Assembly: GCF_003815015.1 (NCBI RefSeq)
Contig: NZ_RKRE01000002.1
Span: forward strand, 62,001-126,000
DNA from: Thermodesulfitimonas autotrophica
GTDB taxonomy: Bacteria; Bacillota; Desulfotomaculia; Desulfotomaculales; Ammonificaceae
DNA length: 64,000 bases
Reading direction: 5' to 3'
Positions 26,034 through 35,950 of the stretch are shown here, one piece after another. Position 1 is the first letter of the stretch. Every line of letters starts with the position of its first letter. Under the pieces are notes generated by a model. The model was not told the origin of the DNA. It did not search any database and saw nothing but the letters and a program-made list of their open reading frames with translations. The translations under genes were made by a program, and so were the position numbers.

Positions 26034-29000
26034 CTTTCAGTCCCCTTGTCGTCGGGGAAATGGCTGCAACTTGTAACCGTCGGCGGCGATAGAACCGTTA
26101 GCTTGCACTTTCAGTCCCCTTGTCATCGGGGAAATGGCTGCAACATCTTTCCGGCCACTACAAAAGTAGCGGTGACAGGCGCTTTCAGTCCCCTTGTCAT
26201 CGGGGAAATGGCTGCAACCTTTTTCCACTCCCTCAAACCCTCGTCTAACGTCCACCTTTCAGTCCCCTTGTCATCGGGGAAATGGCTGCAACTGCGAAGG
26301 GGTCAAGCCCCAACCGCTTGGCGGTGAGCCTTTCAGTCCCCTTGTCATCGGGGAAATGGCTGCAACGCCTGGCAACGTCAACAAATTTCAAGAGAACAAG
26401 CACCCTTTCAGTCCCCTTGTCATCGGGGAAATGGCTGCAACCCCGGCCGGGCGCGGCAGGGCCGGGCGAGGCCAGGCACTTTCAGTCCCCTTGTCATCGG
26501 GGAAATGGCTGCAACTGTACTGCTCGTAGAGCTTTTCCGGCGTCGGGAGGAACTTTCAGTCCCCTTGTCATCGGGGAAATGGCTGCAACATTGCAGACGA
26601 CTTCGGCGGGGACGAGAACAGGTTCCTTTCAGTCCCCTTGTCATCGGGGAAATGGCTGCAACTTTTGTAAACCCTTGCACCCGAACGTTTCCCCTTTGAC
26701 TTTCAGTCCCCTTGTCATCGGGGAAATGGCTGCAACCGCTATGTCCCGGTAGCGGAGGAAGATATAACGAACTCTTTCAGTCCCCTTGTCATCGGGGAAA
26801 TGGCTGCAACAGAAGAAAGGCGGAAATAAAAACTTCGCCCAGCCGGGCTTTCAGTCCCCTTGTCATCGGGGAAATGGCTGCAACTCCGGCGTTTGTATCC
26901 TTCAGGCCCCGCTCGCCGCACCTTTCAGTCCCCTTGTCATCGGGGAAATGGCTGCAACGCACCACCTGGGCAGTTTACCGCAACGCCTGGCCGCTCTTTC
27001 AGTCCCCTTGTCATCGGGGAAATGGCTGCAACCTTGACCGCCGTTTCCATCTCGCTGCGAGTCCAGCGCCCTTTCAGTCCCCTTGTCATCGGGGAAATGG
27101 CTGCAACCCCGGAAATCTGCTCGTTCGGCGTGCCGCCCAGGACGCTTTCAGTCCCCTTGTCATCGGGGAAATGGCTGCAACGTCTTCGGACTTCGCCAGG
27201 TAAATCGTCCGATCGTAGACTTTCAGTCCCCTTGTCATCGGGGAAATGGCTGCAACAGAAGTTAAGTTCGGCAGCCGGAAGGTCGGCACCACTTTCAGTC
27301 CCCTTGTCATCGGGGAAATGGCTGCAACTGCGGCCATCGCCGCGGGCGGTAGCGCTGTGGCAGGCTTTCAGTCCCCTTGTCATCGGGGAAATGGCTGCAA
27401 CTATAAGTGGTTGGAGGGTGTCGACTTCGTGGCGTTGACTTTCAGTCCCCTTGTCATCGGGGAAATGGCTGCAACCGGGTGGTTCAAGGAAGTGACCGGA
27501 GCCGCGGAGACCCCTTTCAGTCCCCTTGTCATCGGGGAAATGGCTGCAACTCCCAAGCGAGACGGGAGGCATTATGCGATACTCTACTTTCAGTCCCCTT
27601 GTCATCGGGGAAATGGCTGCAACTTTAAGCCCCTTACCCCGCGCCGCCGCTGTGAATCCTTTCAGTCCCCTTGTCATCGGGGAAATGGCTGCAACCGGGG
27701 AACGGGCCGGGCCTGGGGGGAATTTCAAAGAACTTTCAGTCCCCTTGTCATCGGGGAAATGGCTGCAACGCTCAGATGCAGGAGCCATATCTCCTGCACC
27801 CGTGACCTTTCAGTCCCCTTGTCATCGGGGAAATGGCTGCAACTTTGAGCGGTGAATAGATGGCACGCGCGTTTAGATCCACTTTCAGTCCCCTTGTCAT
27901 CGGGGAAATGGCTGCAACTCGAGTGCATCCCAGTTTGCCCCGAAATTTGTTACCACTTTCAGTCCCCTTGTCATCGGGGAAATGGCTGCAACTCCATTGC
28001 GAATCGCCGTAATTTCCGTTGGTATGAATCTTTCAGTCCCCTTGTCATCGGGGAAATGGCTGCAACCCGTTTACAGCTTGCAAACTTCACGGCTGGCGAA
28101 GCTTTCAGTCCCCTTGTCATCGGGGAAATGGCTGCAACGGCCTTCCCGCAGCTCAAAGACCGGGCGTTTGTTGACCCTTTCAGTCCCCTTGTCATCGGGG
28201 AAATGGCTGCAACTCCGGAAACCACCAGCTTGATCATCTGCCCTCGGGTCCTTTCAGTCCCCTTGTCATCGGGGAAATGGCTGCAACTCCCAGCCCGTCT
28301 TCACCGGGTCGGCCTGGAACAGCGCCCTTTCAGTCCCCTTGTCATCGGGGAAATGGCTGCAACCATTGTATCCCTCGCAGTGAGCGCCAATGGTTTCTTT
28401 CTTTCAGTCCCCTTGTCATCGGGGAAATGGCTGCAACTGATCCGGCAGGGCGTTGACGCTGAAGATACGCCGCTTTCAGTCCCCTTGTCATCGGGGAAAT
28501 GGCTGCAACTGAGGGCAACCTTTTCACGGCGTCGAAGGATTACGAACTTTCAGTCCCCTTGTCATCGGGGAAATGGCTGCAACGAAGTCCAGGCCCCGAA
28601 ACCGGCCAAGGTGGTGACGCCTTTCAGTCCCCTTGTCATCGGGGAAATGGCTGCAACGTTACCTCCAGGTGATCGGCCCTGCGGTGGACTACCCTTTCAG
28701 TCCCCTTGTCATCGGGGAAATGGCTGCAACCAAGCCCGTTGAAATGCTCGCACCTTGCCCTTGGCCCTTTCAGTCCCCTTGTCATCGGGGAAATGGCTGC
28801 AACAACCTGAAGGAGAGCCTCAAACCCGGTGACCGGGTGCCTTTCAGTCCCCTTGTCATCGGGGAAATGGCTGCAACAGACAGGCTTTACAAGGGGCAGC
28901 CCGGCACGACTGACTTTCAGTCCCCTTGTCATCGGGGAAATGGCTGCAACGTTGCGGTATATTTTCGGCGTTAAAGACCGGGTATTTCTTTCAGTCCCCT

Positions 29001-29317
29001 TGTCATCGGGGAAATGGCTGCAACCGTACCGCTTCCCGGGCCAGATAACGATCCATCGCCCTTTCAGTCCCCTTGTCATCGGGGAAATGGCTGCAACTTA
29101 AACCCCCGCTACCGCCGGGAAACTACCGCCGGGCTTTCAGTCCCCTTGTCATCGGGGAAATGGCTGCAACATGTCCCGGGAGCTATTTCCGCCTCGGCAA
29201 CTGTCTTCTTTCAGTCCCCTTGTCATCGGGGAAATGGCTGCAACTTTTGCGGTTAGGTGCAAGCCCCCGAATTTATTCGGCTTTCAGTCCCCTTGTCATC
29301 GGGGAAATGGCTGCAAC
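26034..29317 (-). CRISPR. CRISPR array, 45 repeats of 37 nt, 44 spacers
   Basis: The repeats are 37 nt and the unit is about 74 nt, with spacers of mostly 35-38 nt. On the inferred transcribed (minus) strand the repeat starts GTTGCAGCC, has an internal CCCC...GGGG stem, and ends GGGGACTGAAAG, so the likely 5' crRNA tag is ACTGAAAG. All copies look identical except the outermost one at 26034, which has a single substitution; a degenerate end repeat marks the old (leader-distal) end. The new end is therefore at 29317, facing csa1-cas4-cas2. No frame across it is a real gene; the repeated peptides seen there are translated repeats. Confidence 0.98.
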
Positions 29318-29730
29318 ACCGCACCGCGTTTATTCCCGCCGCCCCTTGGAACCTGAGGCTTTCAGCCACCAGCCAGCGTCTCCAAATACGCTCTTTTTTC
29401 GAAAATGCCCTTTTTGCATAGAGACTCCTTTTTCTTTCGAAAAACCGCCGGACGTTTAAAAACCGTCAGCCACAAGGATTTGCGCCCTCCGCCTTGGCAA
29501 CGCCATACTTTTTTGCTGCCAAGATTTAGGGGAAAACCTCTTCATTTTCGAAAAAACTTTTTTCTAACCAGCCTAATCCACCTTCCCGCTAACGTAACTT
29601 AAAATTCACCACCTCCAAGAATAAACCCTGCCCAAAAGTCTAAATTTTTCAGCCTCCAAATTAGCTTAAAAGTTAAGTCCGCCCTTAATGAACAGGAAAT
29701 ACCCAGCCGCTCACCCGGGTAGTCTCCAAC
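29318..29730 (-). promoter_or_regulatory. CRISPR leader region
   Basis: About 410 nt without genes between the array and csa1, with long A and T runs. The palindrome TTTTCGAAAA occurs at 29396-29405 and 29545-29554, and a close copy (CTTTCGAAAAA) at about 29434. Forty-one nt before the first repeat there is a partial repeat end (CTGAAAG, 29365-29359). I place the leader here because the degenerate repeat is at the other end of the array. Confidence 0.7.
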
Positions 29731-30651
29731 TTACCCAAAACAAACATGGTGATACGGGCAACCCTCGTAGCAATCCCCCGTCCCCGGATCGATCTCCTCC
29801 GCCACCAGGCGGGCCTTCTCGTCGCGAGTTTCGATGAACCACTGGCGGAGCTCGTCGCTGATGATGTGGATGTCTTTTTTCACGATCAAGCGGTCGCCGC
29901 GGAACTCACCATAGACTATACAGCCGAGGTTTACCGGAAACTCGTAAAGCGCCTCCATTACCAGGGCGTAGCCAGTGGTGGTCAGGCGGTGAAAATCGCG
30001 CGGCTTGTCAAATTTCAGGTCAAGCACCATCGGCTCCCAGAAGACGCACGCGTCGGTGCTAAGGTTGGGGCTCAGGCCTAAAAACGACCCATCTAACTTC
30101 TGCTCCACCACTACCGGCAGCGCCAGACTAACTAATGAATCCTCGCCGATGTAAGGCTGTTTGGTGAGTATTTCCTGCAGCCGCGCCAGCACGCGGGTTT
30201 TCTCGAAGGCCGCCAGGATTTCCACCTTCGAAGCAGTATCGGCAAGCTCTTCCGGGGTAAGCTGCTCCGCCCAAGCGTCAAGCGGCAAAACAGGGTGGTT
30301 CTGCACCCGCTCCACGATTGTCCGGTAGTTAGCCACCCCTTCGCCATAGATCGCCCGCTTCGCGGCTACGATCACGTCCGCGACCACGGCGTGGAAGATC
30401 GCCCCCTGAAGCATCGCCAGGTTGGGCCGGCCTTTCTCCCTTTGGACCCGGCGCAGGAAAACGTCGCGCCCGGTCGGGCAGTAGGCGTTGGCCACTTCGT
30501 AAAGCGCCAGGACTACGTCGCGGTAAACCGGCTCCAGCGGCGGCTGGTGCCAGTTCCAGCCCCGCAGCTCCTCGGCAACGCCGCGCTCCCGCGCCCTGGG
30601 CAGGTGGTAGCGCAAGAGGTGCTTCTTCTCCTCATCCGTGAAAAAGTACAT
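29731..30651 (-). CDS. csa1: Cas4-family protein Csa1
   Basis: 306 aa. The N-terminal motif FFTDEEKKHLLRYHLPRAR and EELRGWNWHQPPLEP are typical of Csa1, a Cas4-like nuclease best known from type I-A and some I-D systems. RecB-type residues (VLDLKFD, then a lysine-containing strand) and C-terminal cysteines (CYEGCPYHHVC) suggest an iron-sulfur cluster. The start overlaps the cas4 stop by a few bases. In other systems Cas4 proteins trim prespacers and set PAM and orientation; having both Csa1 and Cas4 here points to paired roles. Confidence 0.9.
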   Translation of the reverse strand: MYFFTDEEKKHLLRYHLPRARERGVAEELRGWNWHQPPLEPVYRDVVLALYEVANAYCPTGRDVFLRRVQREKGRPNLAMLQGAIFHAVVADVIVAAKRAIYGEGVANYRTIVERVQNHPVLPLDAWAEQLTPEELADTASKVEILAAFEKTRVLARLQEILTKQPYIGEDSLVSLALPVVVEQKLDGSFLGLSPNLSTDACVFWEPMVLDLKFDKPRDFHRLTTTGYALVMEALYEFPVNLGCIVYGEFRGDRLIVKKDIHIISDELRQWFIETRDEKARLVAEEIDPGTGDCYEGCPYHHVCFG

Positions 30652-31220
30652 TATCCCACGTCCCCGCAGTAGTTCCGGTACTCGCAGTCGGCGCAGCGCC
30701 CGCGCCGCCGGGGCATTTCCGGAAAGTGTTCCCGCGCAACGAGGTTCCGCACGGCGCCGATCAGCCGCCTTGTGTAAAGCCGGGCGTCGGGCGTGAGCTC
30801 GATATAGTGCGCCCGTTTGTGCGGAATGAGGTAGATGAAGCCGCCGCGCACCGGCCGGCCAAAGTGATCCTCCAAAAGCAGGGCGTAGGCGATCAGCTGG
30901 TACTTGTGGTTGAGCGCCACCCGGCAGGCGTTCTTGAAGTCGACCGGGAAATGACCCTGCGGCGTGGCAACGTACATATCAAGCACCCCTTCGAGTCCCA
31001 GACGCGCGGAGTAAAAATAGGCATTGAACCGCCGCTCCCCTTCGGAAAGCCTGTAGGCCCGCAGCCGGCGCCGCTCCTCTAACCGCGCGGTGGTGAAATG
31101 CTCCTCCTTGCCAATCGCCATCTTCGCCGTGACCTTTTTCTCCACCGGCGCCACGTAGGTAAAATAAATGATCCGCGGGCAGTAGAGGTATTGCTTCAGG
31201 TCGCCAACCTTAACGACCAC
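30651..31220 (-). CDS. cas4: Cas4 exonuclease
   Basis: 189 aa. An N-terminal cysteine (YLYCPRIIYF), the nuclease segment with GVLDMYVATPQGHFPVDFKN, and a C-terminal set CADCEYRNYC that completes the four-cysteine iron-sulfur site. It acts with Cas1 and Cas2 in spacer acquisition. Downstream of cas2, directly upstream of csa1. Confidence 0.94.
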   Translation of the reverse strand: MVVKVGDLKQYLYCPRIIYFTYVAPVEKKVTAKMAIGKEEHFTTARLEERRRLRAYRLSEGERRFNAYFYSARLGLEGVLDMYVATPQGHFPVDFKNACRVALNHKYQLIAYALLLEDHFGRPVRGGFIYLIPHKRAHYIELTPDARLYTRRLIGAVRNLVAREHFPEMPRRRGRCADCEYRNYCGDVG

Positions 31221-31245
31221 CGCCCAGCCCCCTCAGCCTGCATCC

Positions 31246-31548
31246 TCAATAAATCAGCGGCCCCCCACCGCCTTGTGCTCCCCGCGCCCGGCAGGCTACT
31301 TCCTCCGGCACCGCAATCTCAAGCATCAACGTCAGGTCCTTGTCACAAATGGGACAGATGATAATTTTCCCTTCGTTTTTGCCCAAAACCCGCCGCAGGC
31401 GCTGGTAAAGCTCCTGCCGCCGGTTCTGGTTGAGTGGCCCGAAGAAGGCCGAATACTGGATGTGGGTGAGGCCATAGTCCTTGCAGGTTTCGAAAACCTT
31501 TGTCCGGATGCGGTCATCGGGAATGTCATAAACCACTAACGTCTTCAC
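31246..31548 (-). CDS. cas2: Cas2
   Basis: 100 aa, ferredoxin-like. VVYDIPDDRIRTKVFETC at the start with the catalytic-site aspartate, IQYSAFFGPL in the middle. Forms the Cas1-Cas2 integrase. Separated from cas1 by an inserted four-helix-bundle unit of about 430 bp, which is unusual. Confidence 0.95.
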   Translation of the reverse strand: MKTLVVYDIPDDRIRTKVFETCKDYGLTHIQYSAFFGPLNQNRRQELYQRLRRVLGKNEGKIIICPICDKDLTLMLEIAVPEEVACRARGAQGGGGPLIY

Positions 31549-31566
31549 TGCCTAACACCTCGTGTC

Positions 31567-31996
31567 AAAGGATGAAGGATGAGGGATGAAATATGAATTA
31601 GCGACGCTTCGATTTTATTGTTCTCACCATAGTCACAAAGATCGCTATTAACTCGTTGCATTCCTGCCGGAGCGAGGTCGATTTGTCTTCGTTAATTAGG
31701 CTGCAATCCTGCAAGAGTTCTAACCAATATTGCGTTTCTTCAAGTTCCTGCAATGCTCCCTCAACTTTATTAATAAAATCGGCGTTTGATTTTGCCCTTT
31801 GCGCCTCCCGGTAATGTGCTCCTACTGATGTTCCGGACCGGAGCAACTGTTTACCGAGCACCTGTGCTTCCGTCGTTTTCGGTAAGGCCGAGTACAGCCT
31901 AATAACCTGCAACGCAAAGTCCTTCGTCCTAACCCTCAAATCCCTATTTTTCCCAATTTTCATCTTTCATCTTTCATCCTTCATCCTTCATCCTTT
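31567..31996 (-). mobile_element. Four-helix-bundle unit with terminal inverted repeats between cas1 and cas2
   Basis: The ends carry the repeat GGATGAAGGATGA. The left end (31567-31599) is AAAGGATGAAGG ATGAGGGATGAA in direct reading; the right end (31959-31996) is the same sequence inverted, as TTTCATC/TTCATCC runs ending in TCATCCTTT. The unit begins about 18 nt after the start of cas2 and ends 4 nt before the stop codon of cas1. It contains one gene and no transposase. Confidence 0.7.
31598..31963 (-). CDS. Four-helix-bundle protein, S23/IVP family
   Basis: 121 aa, all-helical. Family motifs LRVRTKDFALQVIRLYSALP, SGTSVGAHYREAQRAKS and DFINKVEGALQELEETQYWL. The family includes proteins of 23S rRNA intervening sequences and is related to the Avd protein of diversity-generating retroelements; function otherwise unknown. 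The start codon lies within the right-hand repeat and the stop codon abuts the left-hand repeat, so the gene and its ends move or amplify together. Confidence 0.88.
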   Translation of the reverse strand: MKIGKNRDLRVRTKDFALQVIRLYSALPKTTEAQVLGKQLLRSGTSVGAHYREAQRAKSNADFINKVEGALQELEETQYWLELLQDCSLINEDKSTSLRQECNELIAIFVTMVRTIKSKRR

Positions 31997-32000
31997 CTTC

Positions 32001-33014
32001 CTACCACCCGGCCACAAACGGCTTATACCGCCCCTCACCCCGCAAAAAACTCGCGACCCGCCGCGCCTGCCGCTGGATGATTGTCTTGAGTTTATGCTTT
32101 TTACCGTCATAGTTTTCTTCCGCTTCCAATCGTTCCAATACCCGCTGCGCCAGCTCCCGCCTGGTTTCGTCAGTCAGGCGTCCTTCTTCCATTTTCACCG
32201 AGCCGCCCCGCAGCAGCATTCCCACGATCGTCCGGTCTACAATGCAAGCCCGGAACTCCTCGGTAAGGTCGAGCACCAGGCTCGGCTTCCCCGGTCGGTC
32301 GGTATGCAAAAACCCGGCGAAGGGCTCCAGGCCCGCCAGCATTACCGCGCCCCACACCTGGGAGTACAGTATCCCGTACCCGTAGTTCAGCGCCGCATTT
32401 ACCGGGTCCTCGGCGCCCCGGCGCTCCCGGCCCGCAAATTCAACTCTTTTCCCAAGCAGGAGCCCGACGCCGTCCCAGTACTCCTGGGCCGCCCGCCCCT
32501 CGATGGAAAAAATGGTGCCGCGCAGCTCGTCCACCGTTGTTCCGGTCAAATTCCCGAGTTCGCCGCGGATATCCTCCAGCCGCTTCAGCTGCGCCTCAAG
32601 CTCACGGTAGAGTGCCGGGTCGGCCGCCCGCCGGTATTTGGCAAAATACTTTAAGACGTTCGCTTGGTTTTTAAGCTTTCCTTCGATAAAAGCCACGGCC
32701 AACGCCGCACCACGCTCGTCGGTGTAAGCTAAAATCTGCTCCCGGCGCGTGAGCACCGTCCCGCTCAACTGCGGCGAGGTCACCTTGGCGTAAGGCTTGC
32801 CGGAAGAAGTAAGAAAATTTATCTGGATGCCGTGCTCAACACACTCGCGAATCACATCCGAGGAGAGTGAAACCCCACGCGTAGCGATAGTGAGCGCAGA
32901 GATGTCCCGGAAGGGAATCTCCTGAACCACCTTACCCTGCTCTTTGATCAAGAGCCGCTCGCTTTTTTTACCGAGGGTTGTCCCGAAGTTGATGATAAAA
33001 ACCTCGGCCAGCAC
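32001..33014 (-). CDS. cas1: Cas1 integrase
   Basis: 337 aa. The active-site set is visible: E in IFSIEGRAAQEYW, H in AGFLHTDRPGKPSLVLDLTEEFR with the following acidic residues, and an N-terminal beta domain. Two other genes (DUF4282 and the inserted four-helix unit) flank it. It integrates new spacers with Cas2. Confidence 0.96.
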   Translation of the reverse strand: MLAEVFIINFGTTLGKKSERLLIKEQGKVVQEIPFRDISALTIATRGVSLSSDVIRECVEHGIQINFLTSSGKPYAKVTSPQLSGTVLTRREQILAYTDERGAALAVAFIEGKLKNQANVLKYFAKYRRAADPALYRELEAQLKRLEDIRGELGNLTGTTVDELRGTIFSIEGRAAQEYWDGVGLLLGKRVEFAGRERRGAEDPVNAALNYGYGILYSQVWGAVMLAGLEPFAGFLHTDRPGKPSLVLDLTEEFRACIVDRTIVGMLLRGGSVKMEEGRLTDETRRELAQRVLERLEAEENYDGKKHKLKTIIQRQARRVASFLRGEGRYKPFVAGW

Positions 33015-33103
33015 GCCTCACCCCCGAGAGCCCATCATGCCACCATCCCGGCTTTGAACACTCGAAGCCAGTCTCCACGAGCTTCTGGCTCCCCTTTAAG
33101 GTA

Positions 33104-33463
33104 TCAAAGCAGCGTGTCCTTCACGCCTTCGCTGCTCTCAGGCTGCCCTCCCCGGCTGGCCCGAACCAGTGCCGACGTGTTCTCGGCAATGCGGAAGAGA
33201 ACGATAATTGTCTCCATCCAAACCCGGCCGCCGATCACCCAGAGGAAAAAGAAGACCACCGCCCAGATCAAGCTCAGAAAGAAGCTGCTCCCCGACCAGC
33301 CGTAGCCGAAACGCATTATACCTACGCCGCCCGTAAGCATACCAAGCGCCACTATGACCCCGATGGCGATCCAAAGGCCATACAGAACCGGAATGATTTT
33401 CAGGGTGACGAAGGAAGAGAAGGAAAAATCGAAAAGCCGGGACCAAAAAGATTTTTCGGTCAT
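33104..33463 (-). CDS. DUF4282 membrane protein inside the cas operon
   Basis: 119 aa with two strong transmembrane helices (about 22-48 and 65-90), an N-terminal phenylalanine-rich segment (FWSRLFDFSFSSF) and a C-terminal helix (VWMETIIVLFRIAENTSAL). This is the DUF4282 pattern. It lies between csc1 (21 nt upstream) and cas1 in the same direction, so it is probably co-transcribed. A membrane role for the system is only a possibility. Confidence 0.75.
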   Translation of the reverse strand: MTEKSFWSRLFDFSFSSFVTLKIIPVLYGLWIAIGVIVALGMLTGGVGIMRFGYGWSGSSFFLSLIWAVVFFFLWVIGGRVWMETIIVLFRIAENTSALVRASRGGQPESSEGVKDTLL

Positions 33464-33483
33464 TCAAGATACCTCCTGCTCGC

Positions 33484-34263
33484 TCATAATAACCTCTCTT
33501 GCTTAAGGAGCTCGAAGTAAAAGTCTGGTACGCAGAGACCACTGTTGGGAAAGGCAAATTCTACGTAGCCGACTTCTTCTCGGGTGGTTCCTCGCAAGAT
33601 GATATACCGCAGAGTAGCAGCCAACACTTCAAAAGACTCAAAGCGCTGCCAATACTGGCGATGGTTGGCATACAACTCCAACCAGCCAGTGATGCATTTC
33701 CCGCGTTTCCATCTTCCCTCAACTACCCCGGAAAGCTCCACGATCTGGAACATCGTCCTTTTTTTGCCTAGCAGGAAAGTCTGGCCTTCGGCAAACCTCT
33801 CCAACAATTCAGGTCTGGCCGAAAAGCCATAAGTTACCAACCGCTGGTCGGGCTTGATTGCCTGGATGGTACCGTAGGTCGGAACATAGTAAGGCCGGTC
33901 TTTTTCCTCCAAGCTGCCCTTTTTGTATATGTAGATTCGGCTGGTGCTGGGATAGAACTCGTGCACGACGTTGAAGGCTGTAGTGTCTAGATAGACATCG
34001 GGCAGGCGATGGCTTCCCTCTGCGATGAAGATCCCTGGTAAGAACCAAACAGGCATAGCCGCCACGTCATAGGCCTGGGTAAAGGCGTCCGGGTCGTTTC
34101 TCAAGTTTATCAGGCGTGGCTGCCAAGTGGCACCCCGTGTGAGGCTGGCATAGAGGGCCTCGCTGGTCACGTGGGTGTGGGTTCGGTAATCCGACCCGAA
34201 GTCAGAGGCTACCACAGTAAAGCGCCCGCAGTTCCTGAGAGTGATGGCCCTAGCGTAGAGCAC
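33484..34263 (-). CDS. csc1: Cas5-type subunit, Csc1-like
   Basis: 259 aa RAMP protein. It has the Csc1-like order: a YRTHTHVTSEALYASL region, PVWFLPGIFIAEG, an aromatic TTAFNVVHEFYPSTS segment, VPTYGTIQAIKP, and FLLGKKRTMFQI near residue 165. Csc1 is the Cas5 subunit of subtype I-D and would cap the 5' end of the crRNA. It follows the Cas7-like gene by 13 nt. The match is by pattern, so distant homology rather than close identity. Confidence 0.72.
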   Translation of the reverse strand: MLYARAITLRNCGRFTVVASDFGSDYRTHTHVTSEALYASLTRGATWQPRLINLRNDPDAFTQAYDVAAMPVWFLPGIFIAEGSHRLPDVYLDTTAFNVVHEFYPSTSRIYIYKKGSLEEKDRPYYVPTYGTIQAIKPDQRLVTYGFSARPELLERFAEGQTFLLGKKRTMFQIVELSGVVEGRWKRGKCITGWLELYANHRQYWQRFESFEVLAATLRYIILRGTTREEVGYVEFAFPNSGLCVPDFYFELLKQERLL

Positions 34264-34276
34264 CGCCCATCACCCC

Positions 34277-35218
<942 letters not shown>

Positions 35219-35269
35219 GGGACTTCCCTCCTCGTTTTTGAGATCTTCAAACAAAGCCTTACTTCAAAA

Positions 35270-35908
35270 TTAGGTTCCAGCCGCCTCTCCAGGTGCTTCC
35301 ATAACCTCCATTTCCCGCAGCTTCCAGCGATAGCGCTGGCGGTTGGCGATAAGAAACTCCTCGGCTTCGGCAACGATGGCCTGAAGTCGCTCACCTTCGC
35401 CGTATATCTGGGCCAGTCTGGCGATGTGCGGCTGAACCACTTGCCGGAAGTTGGCCCGGACAGCATCTTCCTCTAGAGCGTCCGGATTTCCCCGGTTGGC
35501 CTCGGCGTAGGTCCCGGTGAGCAGCCGCCGGGGGTAGAGGTACTCATAGACCCGAGCGTAGAGGCTGCGCTTAAGATGGTTCAAGTTGTCCTTGCGCCCC
35601 TCAAAAAGGTTCCGATGCTCCAGGAGCCATTTCTTGAGGGCCAGGAGTTCAGGGAATTCCTGTTGCCGCCGGTAGTCGCTGGCATCCCGCAGCACCTTGC
35701 TCTTCCACTCCTCAAAGCCAGCCTCCACGTTGTCGTAGTAGCGGATGTGGCCCAGGAGCAGGCGGGGGTATTTCTCATAGGCTGTGGGCCGTTCGCTCAG
35801 GAAGAGCGGCAGAAGGTCTCTATCCCGCTTTCCGCCCAACCGGTCTAAAGCGCGGAAGAGAAGCTGACAGAACTCGTCCAATTCCGTTGTGTTTACCTGT
35901 CTTGGCAT
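35270..35908 (-). CDS. Helical 212-aa Cas protein, candidate small subunit (Cas11-like)
   Basis: Predominantly helical and charged, with no cysteine pair or nuclease motif. GAGGAGGTGAG precedes the ATG. It sits between the large subunit (42 nt away) and Csc2, where small subunits usually lie. Type I-D normally makes Cas11 from an internal start in cas10d, so a separate gene would be unusual. It may instead be a divergent piece of the large subunit. Confidence 0.6.
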   Translation of the reverse strand: MPRQVNTTELDEFCQLLFRALDRLGGKRDRDLLPLFLSERPTAYEKYPRLLLGHIRYYDNVEAGFEEWKSKVLRDASDYRRQQEFPELLALKKWLLEHRNLFEGRKDNLNHLKRSLYARVYEYLYPRRLLTGTYAEANRGNPDALEEDAVRANFRQVVQPHIARLAQIYGEGERLQAIVAEAEEFLIANRQRYRWKLREMEVMEAPGEAAGT

Positions 35909-35950
35909 CGTCTCACCTCCTCGATTTGCTGACGCCGCAAACGGCTGGGG

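Noticed and set aside
26034-29460. Numerous overlapping open frames with repeated peptides such as FSPLVIGEMAAT and SPCHRGNGCN
   Set aside because: They are translations of the 37-nt CRISPR repeat and its spacers in all frames; the repeat lacks stop codons in several frames. None has a ribosome site or spacer-independent conservation.
29731-30651. Subtype I-A assignment based on Csa1 alone
   Set aside because: Csa1 and split Cas3 fit I-A, but the Cas7 and Cas5 proteins follow Csc2 and Csc1 patterns rather than Csa2 and Cas5a, so I-D-like is preferred.
24000-33000. Insertion sequence or prophage around the defence region
   Set aside because: No transposase, integrase or phage structural gene was found; only the four-helix unit has element-like ends.
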